Part shown: in pieces, positions 1 to 7,839 of the stretch | Layout: every line of letters begins with the position of its first letter | How positions within the stretch are numbered: the first letter of the stretch is position 1 | Assembly: GCA_031409855.1 (NCBI GenBank) | Contig: JANNYA010000064.1 | Location: forward strand, 1 to 9,101 | DNA: 9,101 bases | Origin: JANNYA01 sp031409855 | GTDB taxonomy: Bacteria; Pseudomonadota; Gammaproteobacteria; Xanthomonadales; SZUA-5 | Direction of reading: 5' to 3' | Notes under the pieces: model-generated | What the model was told of the DNA's origin: nothing | The model's database searches: none | The model's input: only the letters and a program-made list of their open reading frames with translations | Program-made: the position numbers and the translations under genes

Positions 1-848
1 TATTCCAGCGCACGCTGATCATGCACGCAGCTATCAAAATATAGGCGCGAAAGATATTCGCGTGGGTTGCGTGCGTTGTCAGTCGCAACTAAATCTGGGC
101 GCATGCTAAAACCGTGTTCGATCCGCCCAAGCGTGTAGGGAAATGCGCCACCACCGTGTGCGAACGCCACGCGCAAGCGCGGATTTCGCTCTAACACGCC
201 GCCGAAAATCAATGAACAGGCAGCGCGCGATTGCTCTGCTGGCATCCCCACCAGCCACGGCAGCCAATACTTTGGCATCGACGCGGTGCCCATCATATCC
301 CACGGGTGGATCAGCACCGCGACGTCCAAATCAGCGCAGGCGGCGAAAAAATCGCTTAAATCCGGCGCGTCTAGATTCCAATCACCAATGTGTGAGCCTA
401 TTTGCACACCCGCCAACCCTAATTCGCGTTTCGCCCGTTCTAGCTCAACTATCGCTAGTTCCGGGCTTTGCAGCGGTACTGTGGCCAGCGCGTGATAGTG
501 CGCCGGGTGCGCACGGCAAACTTCCGCCATATGATCATTCAGCACCTGATGCAGCTCCAACGCCCGCGCGCCTTCGGCCCAATAGCAAAACATTACTGGC
601 ACCGTGCTAATGACCTGCTCGGTAACGCCGAATTGTCGATATTCCTCAATACGCAGCAGTGGATCCCAAGTATTCGGCCAAATTTCGCGAAAAAATTTGC
701 CGTCTTTATAGATGCGATGCTGTTTTTGTCCACCTGCGTTGACACTGTGGGTAATGCTCGGAAAGCGCAGATCACCATATTTAGCTGCCAAATCTGGCCA
801 GTTGTGCGGCAAGATGTGGGCGTGCGTGTCGATTTTTCGCATACTCAT
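1..848 (-). CDS. nbaD: 2-amino-3-carboxymuconate-6-semialdehyde decarboxylase (ACMSD), C-terminus cut by window edge
   Basis: This amidohydrolase-superfamily enzyme decarboxylates 2-amino-3-carboxymuconate semialdehyde to 2-aminomuconate semialdehyde. That step of the kynurenine pathway diverts tryptophan carbon away from quinolinate and NAD; the enzyme is cytosolic and uses zinc. I translated 282 codons. The metal-binding HxH is H9/H11, which matches the published numbering of the Pseudomonas enzyme when the ATG at 848 is used. Other hallmarks are VPVMFCYWA (83–91), GVQIGSH (147–153), HPWD with metal ligand H181, KYWLPWLVGMPAE (193–205), and AHGGGAFP with the catalytic-type H231, followed by HGFSMRPD. 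The match to family sequences as I recall them runs nearly without gaps. The family is about 335 residues, so roughly 50 are missing, including the metal-ligand Asp of the late GSDYP-type motif. No Shine-Dalgarno precedes the ATG; it overlaps the stop of the upstream cyclase gene, so translation is probably coupled. A second ATG lies at 842. The family assignment is very secure; in vivo substrate is inferred from family. Confidence 0.93.
   Translation of the reverse strand, partial: MSMRKIDTHAHILPHNWPDLAAKYGDLRFPSITHSVNAGGQKQHRIYKDGKFFREIWPNTWDPLLRIEEYRQFGVTEQVISTVPVMFCYWAEGARALELHQVLNDHMAEVCRAHPAHYHALATVPLQSPELAIVELERAKRELGLAGVQIGSHIGDWNLDAPDLSDFFAACADLDVAVLIHPWDMMGTASMPKYWLPWLVGMPAEQSRAACSLIFGGVLERNPRLRVAFAHGGGAFPYTLGRIEHGFSMRPDLVATDNARNPREYLSRLYFDSCVHDQRALE
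845..848 (-). other. ATGA stop/start overlap (translational coupling)
   Basis: Read on the minus strand, the four bases ATGA hold the start codon of the ACMSD gene (848–846) and the TGA stop of the diguanylate cyclase gene (847–845). No AGGAG-like sequence lies in the preceding 20 bases. The downstream gene is therefore probably translated by ribosomes that terminate on the cyclase message and restart. The overlap is seen directly; coupling is inferred. Confidence 0.85.
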
Positions 849-2119
849 GGAGTTGTTGTCTGCCGCGTATCCGCCGGGCCTATACTCATAACCAAATCCA
901 ATGTTTTATTATCTTCAGCAGCCAACTGATCCGGCGCTTCCTTGCCCGCCTTACGCACGTGCGCCGGCCAGCTGTCAGCGACGTCGACTTTCGGCAACAC
1001 ACCGAACGCACGATTTCGCCCGCCGCGCTTACTTAAATACACCGCGTTGTCGGCCATAAAAAGCACGTCTTCCTGGCTAACGGCTTGTGGATTGGCGCGG
1101 TTCCATGGAAATGGTGCCCAGCCGATGGATGCGGTAACGCGCAACGCGTGGCCGCTGGGAATCACAATCGGTGTATCGGCCAGCGCGGCCATAATGCGCT
1201 GCGCAAAGCCTGCACCATTGTCACGCCGCACGCCGCGTGAAACGACTAAAAATTCTTCACCACCCCAACGCATGAGCGAATCACCAGCGCGCGCCATTGC
1301 CCGCAAGCGACGCGCTACTTCGACCAACACTACATCGCCCGCATCGTGGCCGTAGGTGTCGTTGATATTTTTGAAATGATCTAGATCAAAAATATACATC
1401 AACAAGTCATCGCCAAATTCACGCCGTTGCGGCGCAAGCGCGTAGGCACCCGTATGTATTTCCTCAGGCTCCGGCTCCCATTCGTGAAATTCCGCTTCGA
1501 TGTAGGTTTTGAAATAGCGCCGATTGCGCAGCCCCGTCAAAGCATCCGAAAAAGCGCTTTCTGCAAGTTCTTGATTCGCCTTTTCTAGCATCAATGCTTG
1601 CTGTTCAAGTAAGGCTTTTTGCCGCTCAATTTCAATATTGCGCGCGCGCATTGCGCGTTGACCTTCCACCACCGCGCGATAAGCCGCATGGCGCTGCTGT
1701 GACGCCAAATATGCTTGACTGTGATAGCGCACGCGCGCCGCTAATTCCAACGCGCTGGGTAATTTCACCACGTAATCGTTCGCACCACTCAAAAAAGCGT
1801 TGGCTTTAATTTCTGGTGCCACTAAATCGGAAAGCATCATTACCGGGACTTCGCGCAACGCTGAGTTCACCCGATAGCGTTTGACCAGGGTCAAGCCATC
1901 AATACCCGGCATTTTTAGCTCTTGCAAAATCACCGTTGGCAGTACCTCCATGGCAATTTCTTCGGCGTGTGTAGCATCACTGCAAAAGTGAAACTCAATA
2001 TCGCGGCAGCCTTCCAACATGCGGCGAATGGCCTTGACTGTCGCTGCTTGATCGTCCACAAGTAATACAACAGCGCGTACCTCGGTCGCTACAATCGGGT
2101 GAGCTTGAGTGTTTTCCAT
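845..2119 (-). CDS. WspR-like response regulator–diguanylate cyclase with Glu at the phospho-acceptor site
   Basis: A 424-residue cytoplasmic protein predicted to make cyclic di-GMP from two GTP. Residues about 15–135 are a CheY-like receiver that strongly resembles WspR: acidic pocket D22/D23 in LLVDDQ, S97, and K119 in GANDYVVKLP. The phospho-accepting position in TVILQELKMPGIDG is E67, where WspR has Asp. A charged, probably coiled-coil linker spans about 143–188. The GGDEF domain covers about 190–375: DALTGLRNRR, FDLDHFKNINDTYGH, the active-site signature GGEEF (286–290), and an intact inhibitory I-site RAGD (277–280) exactly five residues before it. The enzyme should be active and feedback-inhibited. 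Residues about 213–238 form an acidic insertion, and about 50 residues follow the GGDEF domain with no recognised motif. The ATG at 2119 is the first in frame after a TAA two codons upstream; its ribosome site is poor. There is no wsp chemosensory operon here; the neighbours are spoT upstream and ACMSD downstream. Confidence 0.93.
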   Translation of the reverse strand: MENTQAHPIVATEVRAVVLLVDDQAATVKAIRRMLEGCRDIEFHFCSDATHAEEIAMEVLPTVILQELKMPGIDGLTLVKRYRVNSALREVPVMMLSDLVAPEIKANAFLSGANDYVVKLPSALELAARVRYHSQAYLASQQRHAAYRAVVEGQRAMRARNIEIERQKALLEQQALMLEKANQELAESAFSDALTGLRNRRYFKTYIEAEFHEWEPEPEEIHTGAYALAPQRREFGDDLLMYIFDLDHFKNINDTYGHDAGDVVLVEVARRLRAMARAGDSLMRWGGEEFLVVSRGVRRDNGAGFAQRIMAALADTPIVIPSGHALRVTASIGWAPFPWNRANPQAVSQEDVLFMADNAVYLSKRGGRNRAFGVLPKVDVADSWPAHVRKAGKEAPDQLAAEDNKTLDLVMSIGPADTRQTTTP

Positions 2120-2253
2120 AGTTTATGGGCCGAAGGACGACATGGCAGTAATTGTCGCTATCTTATGTGCCAAAGCGCTACGTCGTCGCACTATTTTTGC
2201 TGCCCGAACCCTTGGCCGCACTGTAGCCTGACGCATTGAATGAAATTGATGCC
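2120..2253. other. Intergenic gap between spoT and the cyclase gene
   Basis: This is 134 bases between the spoT stop and the cyclase start, both on the minus strand. I see no clear hairpin with a T-run that would terminate spoT, and no coding signal. Minus-strand TAAGAT and TTGGCA hexamers occur but are not well spaced as a sigma-70 promoter. The region could hold a weak promoter, or the cyclase and ACMSD genes could be read through from spoT. Confidence 0.4.
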
Positions 2254-4458
2254 TCATCCGACAACGCGGGCAACTTTTTGCACCACATCCACTGTGCGCA
2301 TGCGCTGCATCAAATCCTCCAGATGCGCGACTGAGCGTACTTGCACGGTAAAGACCACGACAGCGCTGTCACCATCGCTGGTGGTCTTTTGAAAATCCAG
2401 AATATTGATGCGTGCTTCTGCAAATGTGCCGGTCACCCGCGCCAAAACACCGGCTTGATCCGTCACTTCGATCCGCAGCTGCACGTTAAAGTCCCCGCTG
2501 ACCTGCGCGTCCCATGCTACCGCGACCACGCGCTCAACACTTTTACGCAGATCTGCGACGTTGTGGCAGCCTGCTTCATGCACCATCAGGCCGCGGCCTG
2601 GGCTCAAATAGCCAAAAATGGCGTCCCCAGGAATTGGGTGGCAGCAATGCGCAAAAGTGACCGCGCCGCGCTCGGTGCCGCTGATGCGCACCACATCCAG
2701 CCGCGCATGTTCTGCTGCGGCAATGACGCCAATCGTCAGCTGCCGCGCGACTACTTCCGGTGTGCGATTGCCTAAGCCGATATCGGACAATAAATCTTCC
2801 AAATGATTGAACTTCAATTCCGCTAACGTGGTTTCCACCGCCCCTTCAGGCACCGTGTCCAGCGAGCTGCCCAGCGCACTCAAAGCGCGATCTAACATCC
2901 GATGCCCGAGGCTAATCACTTCCGCGTAACTCAGCGTCTTTAGATGATGGCGAATCGCGGTGCGCGCTTTTGCTGTCGTCACAATTTCCAACCACTGCGC
3001 TTTCGGCGTTGCCGAGGCGGCAGTTACAATCTGCACGGTCTGTCCGCTCAGCAACTTAGTATGCAGCGGCGAGGTGCGGCCATCAATGCGCGCCGTGACC
3101 GCGTGATCGCCCACTTGACTGTGCACTGCGTAGGCAAAATCCAGTGCCGAGGCGTTGGCTGGCAGCGTGATGACTTTGTTATTCGGGGTAAATACATACA
3201 CCTCATCAAACACCAAATCCGCCTTGACCGCCTCTAAAAACTCGAAGCTGTTGCCGACATTGGTTTGCGATTCAACCAAATCACGCATCCATTCGGAGGA
3301 TTTAACCGAGGCGGTCGTGCTCAGTTTAATGCCCGCTTGATCGGATACACCGGCTTTGTATAACCAATGCGCTGCCATGCCGCGCTCAGCCACCGAGTCC
3401 ATCTCGTCAGTACGAACTTGAACTTCAATCGGCACGCCGCCGGGGCCTTTGACGCCGGTGTGCAAGCTTTGGTAGCCGTTCGCTTTGGGCAAGGCAATAA
3501 AATCTTTGAAGCGCCCTTCTTTCGGCACGTACAAACCGTGAATCAAGCCCAGTGCGGTGTAGCAGTGCAGCGCTTTCGGCGTAATGACGCGAAAGCCATA
3601 GACATCGGTCACATCATCAAAACTTCGATGCTTGACCCCAGGCGTATGCCCGCGCATGGCTTTATTGGACTTATCGGCCTTGAGCTTGCGTATTTTTGAG
3701 TAAATCGAATACGGCGTTTTAATGCGGCTAACGATACGCACGCCGATCCGCTCGTCTTTTAATTTTTGCGTAATTTTTTGCGCGATTTCGGTTAAAACCT
3801 CACGCCGCTTACCTAATTGCGCCTTGGCCCGATGCTCAATCACTTTATGTCGCAGCGGATACAGTGCGCGAAAGCCTAAATCTTGCAGCTCGGATTTAAT
3901 CGCATTCATCCCCAGCCGCTGCGCAATCGGCGCGTAGACATCCAGCGTTTCCCGAGCAATCCGCACCGCACTCGCCGAGGACTGCGCGCCCAAGGTGCGC
4001 ATATTGTGCAAACGATCCGCTAATTTGATCAAAATGACGCGTGGATCGCGCGCCATCGAGAAAAACATTTTGCGCAGGCTTTCCGCCGCCTGCTGTTCCT
4101 TGGTCGCAAAATTGACTTTTTCTAGTTTGGTCACGCCATCCACCAGCTCGGCAACTTTCGCACTGAACGCTTGCGTGATCGTTTCTTTCGTCAACACGGT
4201 GTCTTCGATGGTGTCGTGCAAAATCGCTGCAATCAACGTTTCCGCGTCCAAGCGTAACTCAGCCAGGATTCGTGCCACCGCCACTGGATGGGTGATGTAG
4301 GGTTCACCACTTTTACGATTCTGCCCACGGTGCGCAGTTTCACCCAGCAAAAACGCACGCTCCACTTCCTTAATCTCCTCAGGATTAAGGTAGCGTTTTA
4401 GCTCAAGCCGCAGCTCAAGCAGATAGTGCAGCAGTAGTTCACCGGTTTCAGCTGTCAT
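2254..4458 (-). CDS. spoT: Bifunctional (p)ppGpp synthetase/hydrolase, SpoT type
   Basis: A 734-residue long RelA/SpoT homologue that both makes and degrades (p)ppGpp, the stringent-response alarmone. The N-terminal HD hydrolase is intact: H57, HDTIED (81–86) and D148/N152 in KLADRLHNM, so hydrolysis is expected. The synthetase domain has R245 and K247 before YSIY, DVYGFRV (285–291), RFKD (316–319), GYQSLHT (328–334) and EVQVRT (345–350). RFKD is the RxKD form found in bifunctional and SpoT enzymes rather than the ExDD form of RelA. Then come TGS (about 417–480), a helical region, a zinc-finger-type region with HCCHPIPGD (604–612), and a C-terminal ACT domain (about 656–733). E. coli SpoT is 702 residues; the extra length includes about 17 residues at roughly 263–279, between YSIY and DVYGFRV. 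The ATG at 4458 has only a weak AAAG upstream. The usual gmk–rpoZ genes are absent; a divergent gene lies upstream instead. The identification is secure; relative synthetase strength is not visible. Confidence 0.96.
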   Translation of the reverse strand: MTAETGELLLHYLLELRLELKRYLNPEEIKEVERAFLLGETAHRGQNRKSGEPYITHPVAVARILAELRLDAETLIAAILHDTIEDTVLTKETITQAFSAKVAELVDGVTKLEKVNFATKEQQAAESLRKMFFSMARDPRVILIKLADRLHNMRTLGAQSSASAVRIARETLDVYAPIAQRLGMNAIKSELQDLGFRALYPLRHKVIEHRAKAQLGKRREVLTEIAQKITQKLKDERIGVRIVSRIKTPYSIYSKIRKLKADKSNKAMRGHTPGVKHRSFDDVTDVYGFRVITPKALHCYTALGLIHGLYVPKEGRFKDFIALPKANGYQSLHTGVKGPGGVPIEVQVRTDEMDSVAERGMAAHWLYKAGVSDQAGIKLSTTASVKSSEWMRDLVESQTNVGNSFEFLEAVKADLVFDEVYVFTPNNKVITLPANASALDFAYAVHSQVGDHAVTARIDGRTSPLHTKLLSGQTVQIVTAASATPKAQWLEIVTTAKARTAIRHHLKTLSYAEVISLGHRMLDRALSALGSSLDTVPEGAVETTLAELKFNHLEDLLSDIGLGNRTPEVVARQLTIGVIAAAEHARLDVVRISGTERGAVTFAHCCHPIPGDAIFGYLSPGRGLMVHEAGCHNVADLRKSVERVVAVAWDAQVSGDFNVQLRIEVTDQAGVLARVTGTFAEARINILDFQKTTSDGDSAVVVFTVQVRSVAHLEDLMQRMRTVDVVQKVARVVG

Positions 4459-4680
4459 CTTTGGATGGTGGCGGCTGTGGCTACAGGCGTCAAGGTAGGC
4501 GCCATGCTAAGCGTGCGGTAGCAATTCACACTTTCGGGTTCGATTCAGCTCATGGCGCACTGCGTACTGGCGCTAATTTGTCACCAGCAAAATTTGCCGG
4601 GCAGCTACACTTAGCTGCAACATTGCTTTTGATTACATTCCGCCCTTGCGGCGCTGAGCCATTTCTTAAAGAGTCTCAAC
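4459..4680. promoter_or_regulatory. Divergent intergenic region between spoT and the propeller gene
   Basis: These 222 bases separate two divergent start codons, so promoters for both directions must lie here or be shared. A weak rightward sigma-70 candidate is TTAGCT (4611–4616) followed after 17 bases by TACATT (4634–4639); the match to consensus is poor and I would not rely on it. AAAGAG at 4668–4673 is a reasonable ribosome-binding site seven bases before the ATG at 4681. A 7-bp inverted repeat lies at 4601–4618. The one open frame across the gap (from 4461) looks non-coding: its composition is unremarkable and it runs into the signal peptide of the real gene. Confidence 0.5.
4601..4618. 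repeat. Perfect 7-bp inverted repeat, possible operator
   Basis: The sequence GCAGCTA CACT TAGCTGC has two exactly complementary 7-base arms around a 4-base spacer, 63 bases before the start of the propeller gene. It overlaps the weak rightward promoter candidate. No T-run follows, so it is not an intrinsic terminator. A dimeric repressor or activator site is the simplest reading, but a chance palindrome cannot be excluded. Confidence 0.4.
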
Positions 4681-7600
4681 ATGCGATTTACTAGCCTAGC
4701 CATCCTGTTTTTTGTTGTCAGCTTTTGCACCGATGTTTTCGCAGCGCAAGCTGTCAAAGCTCCCGATCCCTACACTGGCATGCAGTGGCGCGAAGTGGGC
4801 CCTTACCGGGGCGGGCGCTCAGGCACGATCACTGGGGTTGCGCATGATCCGATGCTTTACTACTTCGGTGCTACCGGCGGCGGTGTCTGGAAAACTGCGG
4901 ATGCGGGCGGCAGCTGGAGCAATATTTCCGATGGCTTTTTTGGCGGCTCGATTGGTGCGGTGGCGCTAGCCCCGAGTGACGCTAACGTCATTTATGTTGG
5001 CACCGGCGAGGCCACCGTGCGCGGCAATATGAGTCAGGGTGAAGGCGTTTGGAAGTCTACCGATGCCGGGCGCACTTGGGCGTTTGCGGGTTTGGCGGAT
5101 TCGCGCACGATTCCGCGCATTGTCGTGGACCCAAGCGACCCTGACACCGCCTACGCCGCCGTTTTGGGCGATGTATTTGCCGCCAGTGACGCGCGCGGTA
5201 TTTACAAGACCACCGATGGCGCAAAAACTTGGCGGCGCGTGCTGTTTGTCAATAACCATGCAGGCGCGGACGATTTGAGCATGGACCCCAGCAACCCAAG
5301 AATTCTGTATGCCAGCACTTGGCGCGTGCAGCGCGGGCCGAATTTTCTGAGCAGTGGTGGGGTCGGTTCGGGACTGTGGAAAAGCACGGATCGTGGTGAA
5401 ACCTGGCTTGAGCTGACCGGCAATGAAGGTCTGCCCAAGGCCAGCGCGGAAAGCCCGATCGGCATCAGCAGTATCGTCGTTAGCCCCAGTGCGCCGGATA
5501 ATTTATACGCAATGATCGAGCACGCCGAGGGCGGTTTGTTTCGCTCTAAAGACGCGGGCAAAACCTGGGCTTTGGTCAACAGTGACCGTGCGTTGCGCCA
5601 GCGCGCGTGGTATTTTTCGCGCGTAGTGGCGGACCCGAAAGACGCGGAAGTGGTTTGGGTTTTAAATGTGCGTTTGCATCGCTCGGCCGATGGTGGCAAG
5701 AGCTTTAACAAAATCGACACGCCGCACGGTGACCACCATGATCACTGGATTGATCCCGCCAATCCTATGCGTATGGCTAGCGCCAATGATGGCGGTGCCA
5801 CGATTAGTATCGACGGTGGTTTGACTTGGTCGAGTCAAAATAATCAGCCGACCTCGCAGCTGTATCGGGTATCGGTCGATAGCGCGTTTCCGTATCGCCT
5901 TCTGGCCGGGCAGCAAGACAATAGCGCGCTGCGCATTCGTTCGCGCTCGCTCAGTTCCGGCGCCATCGGCGCACGCGATTGGGAACCCACGGCAGGCGGC
6001 GAAAGTGGTTGGATTAGCGCCAAACCTGGGCAGCCGGATTTGGTGTTTGGCGGTTCGTACATGGGCTTTTTAACGCGCTACAACCACGCCAATGATGCGC
6101 AGCAGCAGGTCAATGTTTGGCCTGAAGAAACCATCGGGCATGCCGCTAAAGACGCGCGCATGCGCTTTCAATGGAACTTCCCGCTGCTGCATTCACGGCA
6201 TAATCCGAATCGGCTTTATGCGGCGGGCAATCGGCTCTATCAAAGTGTGGACGACGGCCACAGTTGGCAAGCGATCAGCCCAGATTTGACCCGTAATGAT
6301 CCTAAAACCCTGGAGGCGTCCGGCGGGCCGATCACCAAGGACAACACTGGTGTCGAGTATTACGCGACGATTTTCGCGCTCGCCGAATCAGTGCAAAACA
6401 ATAAGCAGATTTGGGCCGCCAGCGACGATGGCTTGGTGCATTTGAGTGTTGACGACGGTGCCAACTGGCGCGATGTCACGCCGAAACAGGCGGCGAAAGA
6501 TATGCAGTGGAATTCCCTAGAAGCCAGCCCGTTTTCCACCGATGCCGCCTATTTGGTGGGCACGCGCTATAAGCTTGGGGATCGCACGCCGTATCTGTAT
6601 CGCACTAAAGATCGTGGGCAAAGCTGGCAGTTGATCACGCGCGGCATCGCCGCCACGCACTTCACCCGTGCGCTGCGCGCCGACCCAGCGCGTGCGGGCT
6701 TGCTTTACGCGGGCACCGAGCGTGGTTTGTACGTATCTGAGGACGATGGCGCACAATGGCGTGCGTTTCAACTCAATCTACCCTTGGTGCCGATCACCGA
6801 TTTGGCAGTCCATCAAGGTGATTTGATCGCCGCCACTCAAGGCCGTGGCTTTTGGCTATTGGATGACACCACGCCGCTAGCCGCTGTTGCTCAAAACGAT
6901 AAGCAAGCTGCCCGCCTGTATCCACCACGCGTCAGCTTTCGATTAGAAACCAGCAGCGATGAGAAACCGAACGCCGCGGGCCGCAATCCGGCGCCCGGCA
7001 CACTGATCTATTACCAGCTGCCACGCGCCGCCACAGCCGCAGACAACATCAGCTTGGAAATTCTTGATGCCAGCGGCAAAGCCATCATTCGCTACACGCG
7101 CAAGCTAGATACTGATGAGTTGAAAGCCGAGGAGGCAAAAGCGAAAGCCAAGCCCGTTGGACAAGAGTTGCGCCTGCTTACCGTTGATTTAGGCATCAAT
7201 CGCTTCGCTTGGAATGGCCACTATCCATCGCCCAAGCAGTTCGAGGGTTTGGTGCTGTGGAACCGTGATCCAAGCGGCCCGAAGGCGGTGCCAGGGCAAT
7301 ATCAAGCCGTATTAAATTTTGCTGGAACGGAGCAAAAACAGAGCTTCGAGCTGAAAGCTGACCCACGCGCCAACATCAGCACCGAAGATTTTCGCGCGCA
7401 ATTCGAGCTGGCAGCGCGTGTTAGTAATAAGTTGTCGGCCTTACATGTCTCGATAGACCAACTAAGCCGCTTCGGCACGGCATTAACCGCGCTGGGTGAG
7501 CGCTTTGGCAAAGACGAATCTTGGAAGGCAAAGCTGGAAACACTGGATAAGCGTCGCCTCGCAATATTGGAAGCTATCTATCAAACCAGCCTGAAGAGCG

Positions 7601-7839
7601 AACAAGACCCACTTAATTTCCCGGTGCGTTTGAATGACAAACTGTCTGGGCTACTGGCGCAGATCAGTTTTGGCGACAACAAGCCGACCGCCGCACAGCA
7701 AGAATTGGCGAAAGAGTTGTTTGACGCAGCGGATAAGGCGCTGGCGGCAACAAAGGCCATGCTGGGTGACGATTTGGCTGCGTTGAACGCGGATTTACGT
7801 CAGCAAAAGGTGGATTTAATTGAGTTGGATCTAGATTGA
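4681..7839 (+). CDS. Exported Asp-box (BNR/YVTN, sortilin-like) β-propeller protein
   Basis: A 1052-residue protein of the family usually annotated as WD40/YVTN/BNR-repeat or 'glycosyl hydrolase'. Residues 1–21 form a signal peptide (hydrophobic core LAILFFVVSF, likely cleavage VFA|AQA), so it is exported; C16 is the only cysteine and there is no lipobox. I count eleven Asp-box motifs (S/T-x-D-x-G-x-x-W or near variants), with Asp at 74, 128, 179, 237, 291, 337, 378, 524, 591, 644 and 688. This fits one or two propellers as in the sortilin/Vps10 fold. HGDHHDHW (349–356) between boxes six and seven is a conserved feature of this family. Residues about 745–895 look like a β-sandwich (FlgD/Ig-like) domain including LGINRFAWN. 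Residues about 896–1052 are mostly helical. Asp-boxes occur in sialidases but are structural, so they do not prove glycosidase activity; substrate unknown. The start is supported by AAAGAG at 4668–4673 and by the signal peptide beginning at once. Confidence 0.9.
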   Translation: MRFTSLAILFFVVSFCTDVFAAQAVKAPDPYTGMQWREVGPYRGGRSGTITGVAHDPMLYYFGATGGGVWKTADAGGSWSNISDGFFGGSIGAVALAPSDANVIYVGTGEATVRGNMSQGEGVWKSTDAGRTWAFAGLADSRTIPRIVVDPSDPDTAYAAVLGDVFAASDARGIYKTTDGAKTWRRVLFVNNHAGADDLSMDPSNPRILYASTWRVQRGPNFLSSGGVGSGLWKSTDRGETWLELTGNEGLPKASAESPIGISSIVVSPSAPDNLYAMIEHAEGGLFRSKDAGKTWALVNSDRALRQRAWYFSRVVADPKDAEVVWVLNVRLHRSADGGKSFNKIDTPHGDHHDHWIDPANPMRMASANDGGATISIDGGLTWSSQNNQPTSQLYRVSVDSAFPYRLLAGQQDNSALRIRSRSLSSGAIGARDWEPTAGGESGWISAKPGQPDLVFGGSYMGFLTRYNHANDAQQQVNVWPEETIGHAAKDARMRFQWNFPLLHSRHNPNRLYAAGNRLYQSVDDGHSWQAISPDLTRNDPKTLEASGGPITKDNTGVEYYATIFALAESVQNNKQIWAASDDGLVHLSVDDGANWRDVTPKQAAKDMQWNSLEASPFSTDAAYLVGTRYKLGDRTPYLYRTKDRGQSWQLITRGIAATHFTRALRADPARAGLLYAGTERGLYVSEDDGAQWRAFQLNLPLVPITDLAVHQGDLIAATQGRGFWLLDDTTPLAAVAQNDKQAARLYPPRVSFRLETSSDEKPNAAGRNPAPGTLIYYQLPRAATAADNISLEILDASGKAIIRYTRKLDTDELKAEEAKAKAKPVGQELRLLTVDLGINRFAWNGHYPSPKQFEGLVLWNRDPSGPKAVPGQYQAVLNFAGTEQKQSFELKADPRANISTEDFRAQFELAARVSNKLSALHVSIDQLSRFGTALTALGERFGKDESWKAKLETLDKRRLAILEAIYQTSLKSEQDPLNFPVRLNDKLSGLLAQISFGDNKPTAAQQELAKELFDAADKALAATKAMLGDDLAALNADLRQQKVDLIELDLD

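Noticed and set aside
143..929. Plus-strand open frames opposite ACMSD
   Set aside because: They are shadows of a gene whose minus-strand translation matches ACMSD almost end to end; products are low-complexity Arg/Ala/Pro-rich.
2120..2253. Sigma-70 promoter for the cyclase gene
   Set aside because: The TAAGAT and TTGGCA hexamers are imperfect and not spaced correctly relative to each other; too weak to annotate as a promoter.
4461..4694. Open frame of 77 codons across the spoT/propeller gap
   Set aside because: It has no recognisable family, no ribosome site, and overlaps the start of a gene with a clear signal peptide and Shine-Dalgarno.
5202..5720. 172-codon minus-strand open frame inside the propeller gene
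   Set aside because: Opposite a gene with regular Asp-boxes throughout; long antisense frames are common in such GC-biased genes and this one shows no family motif.
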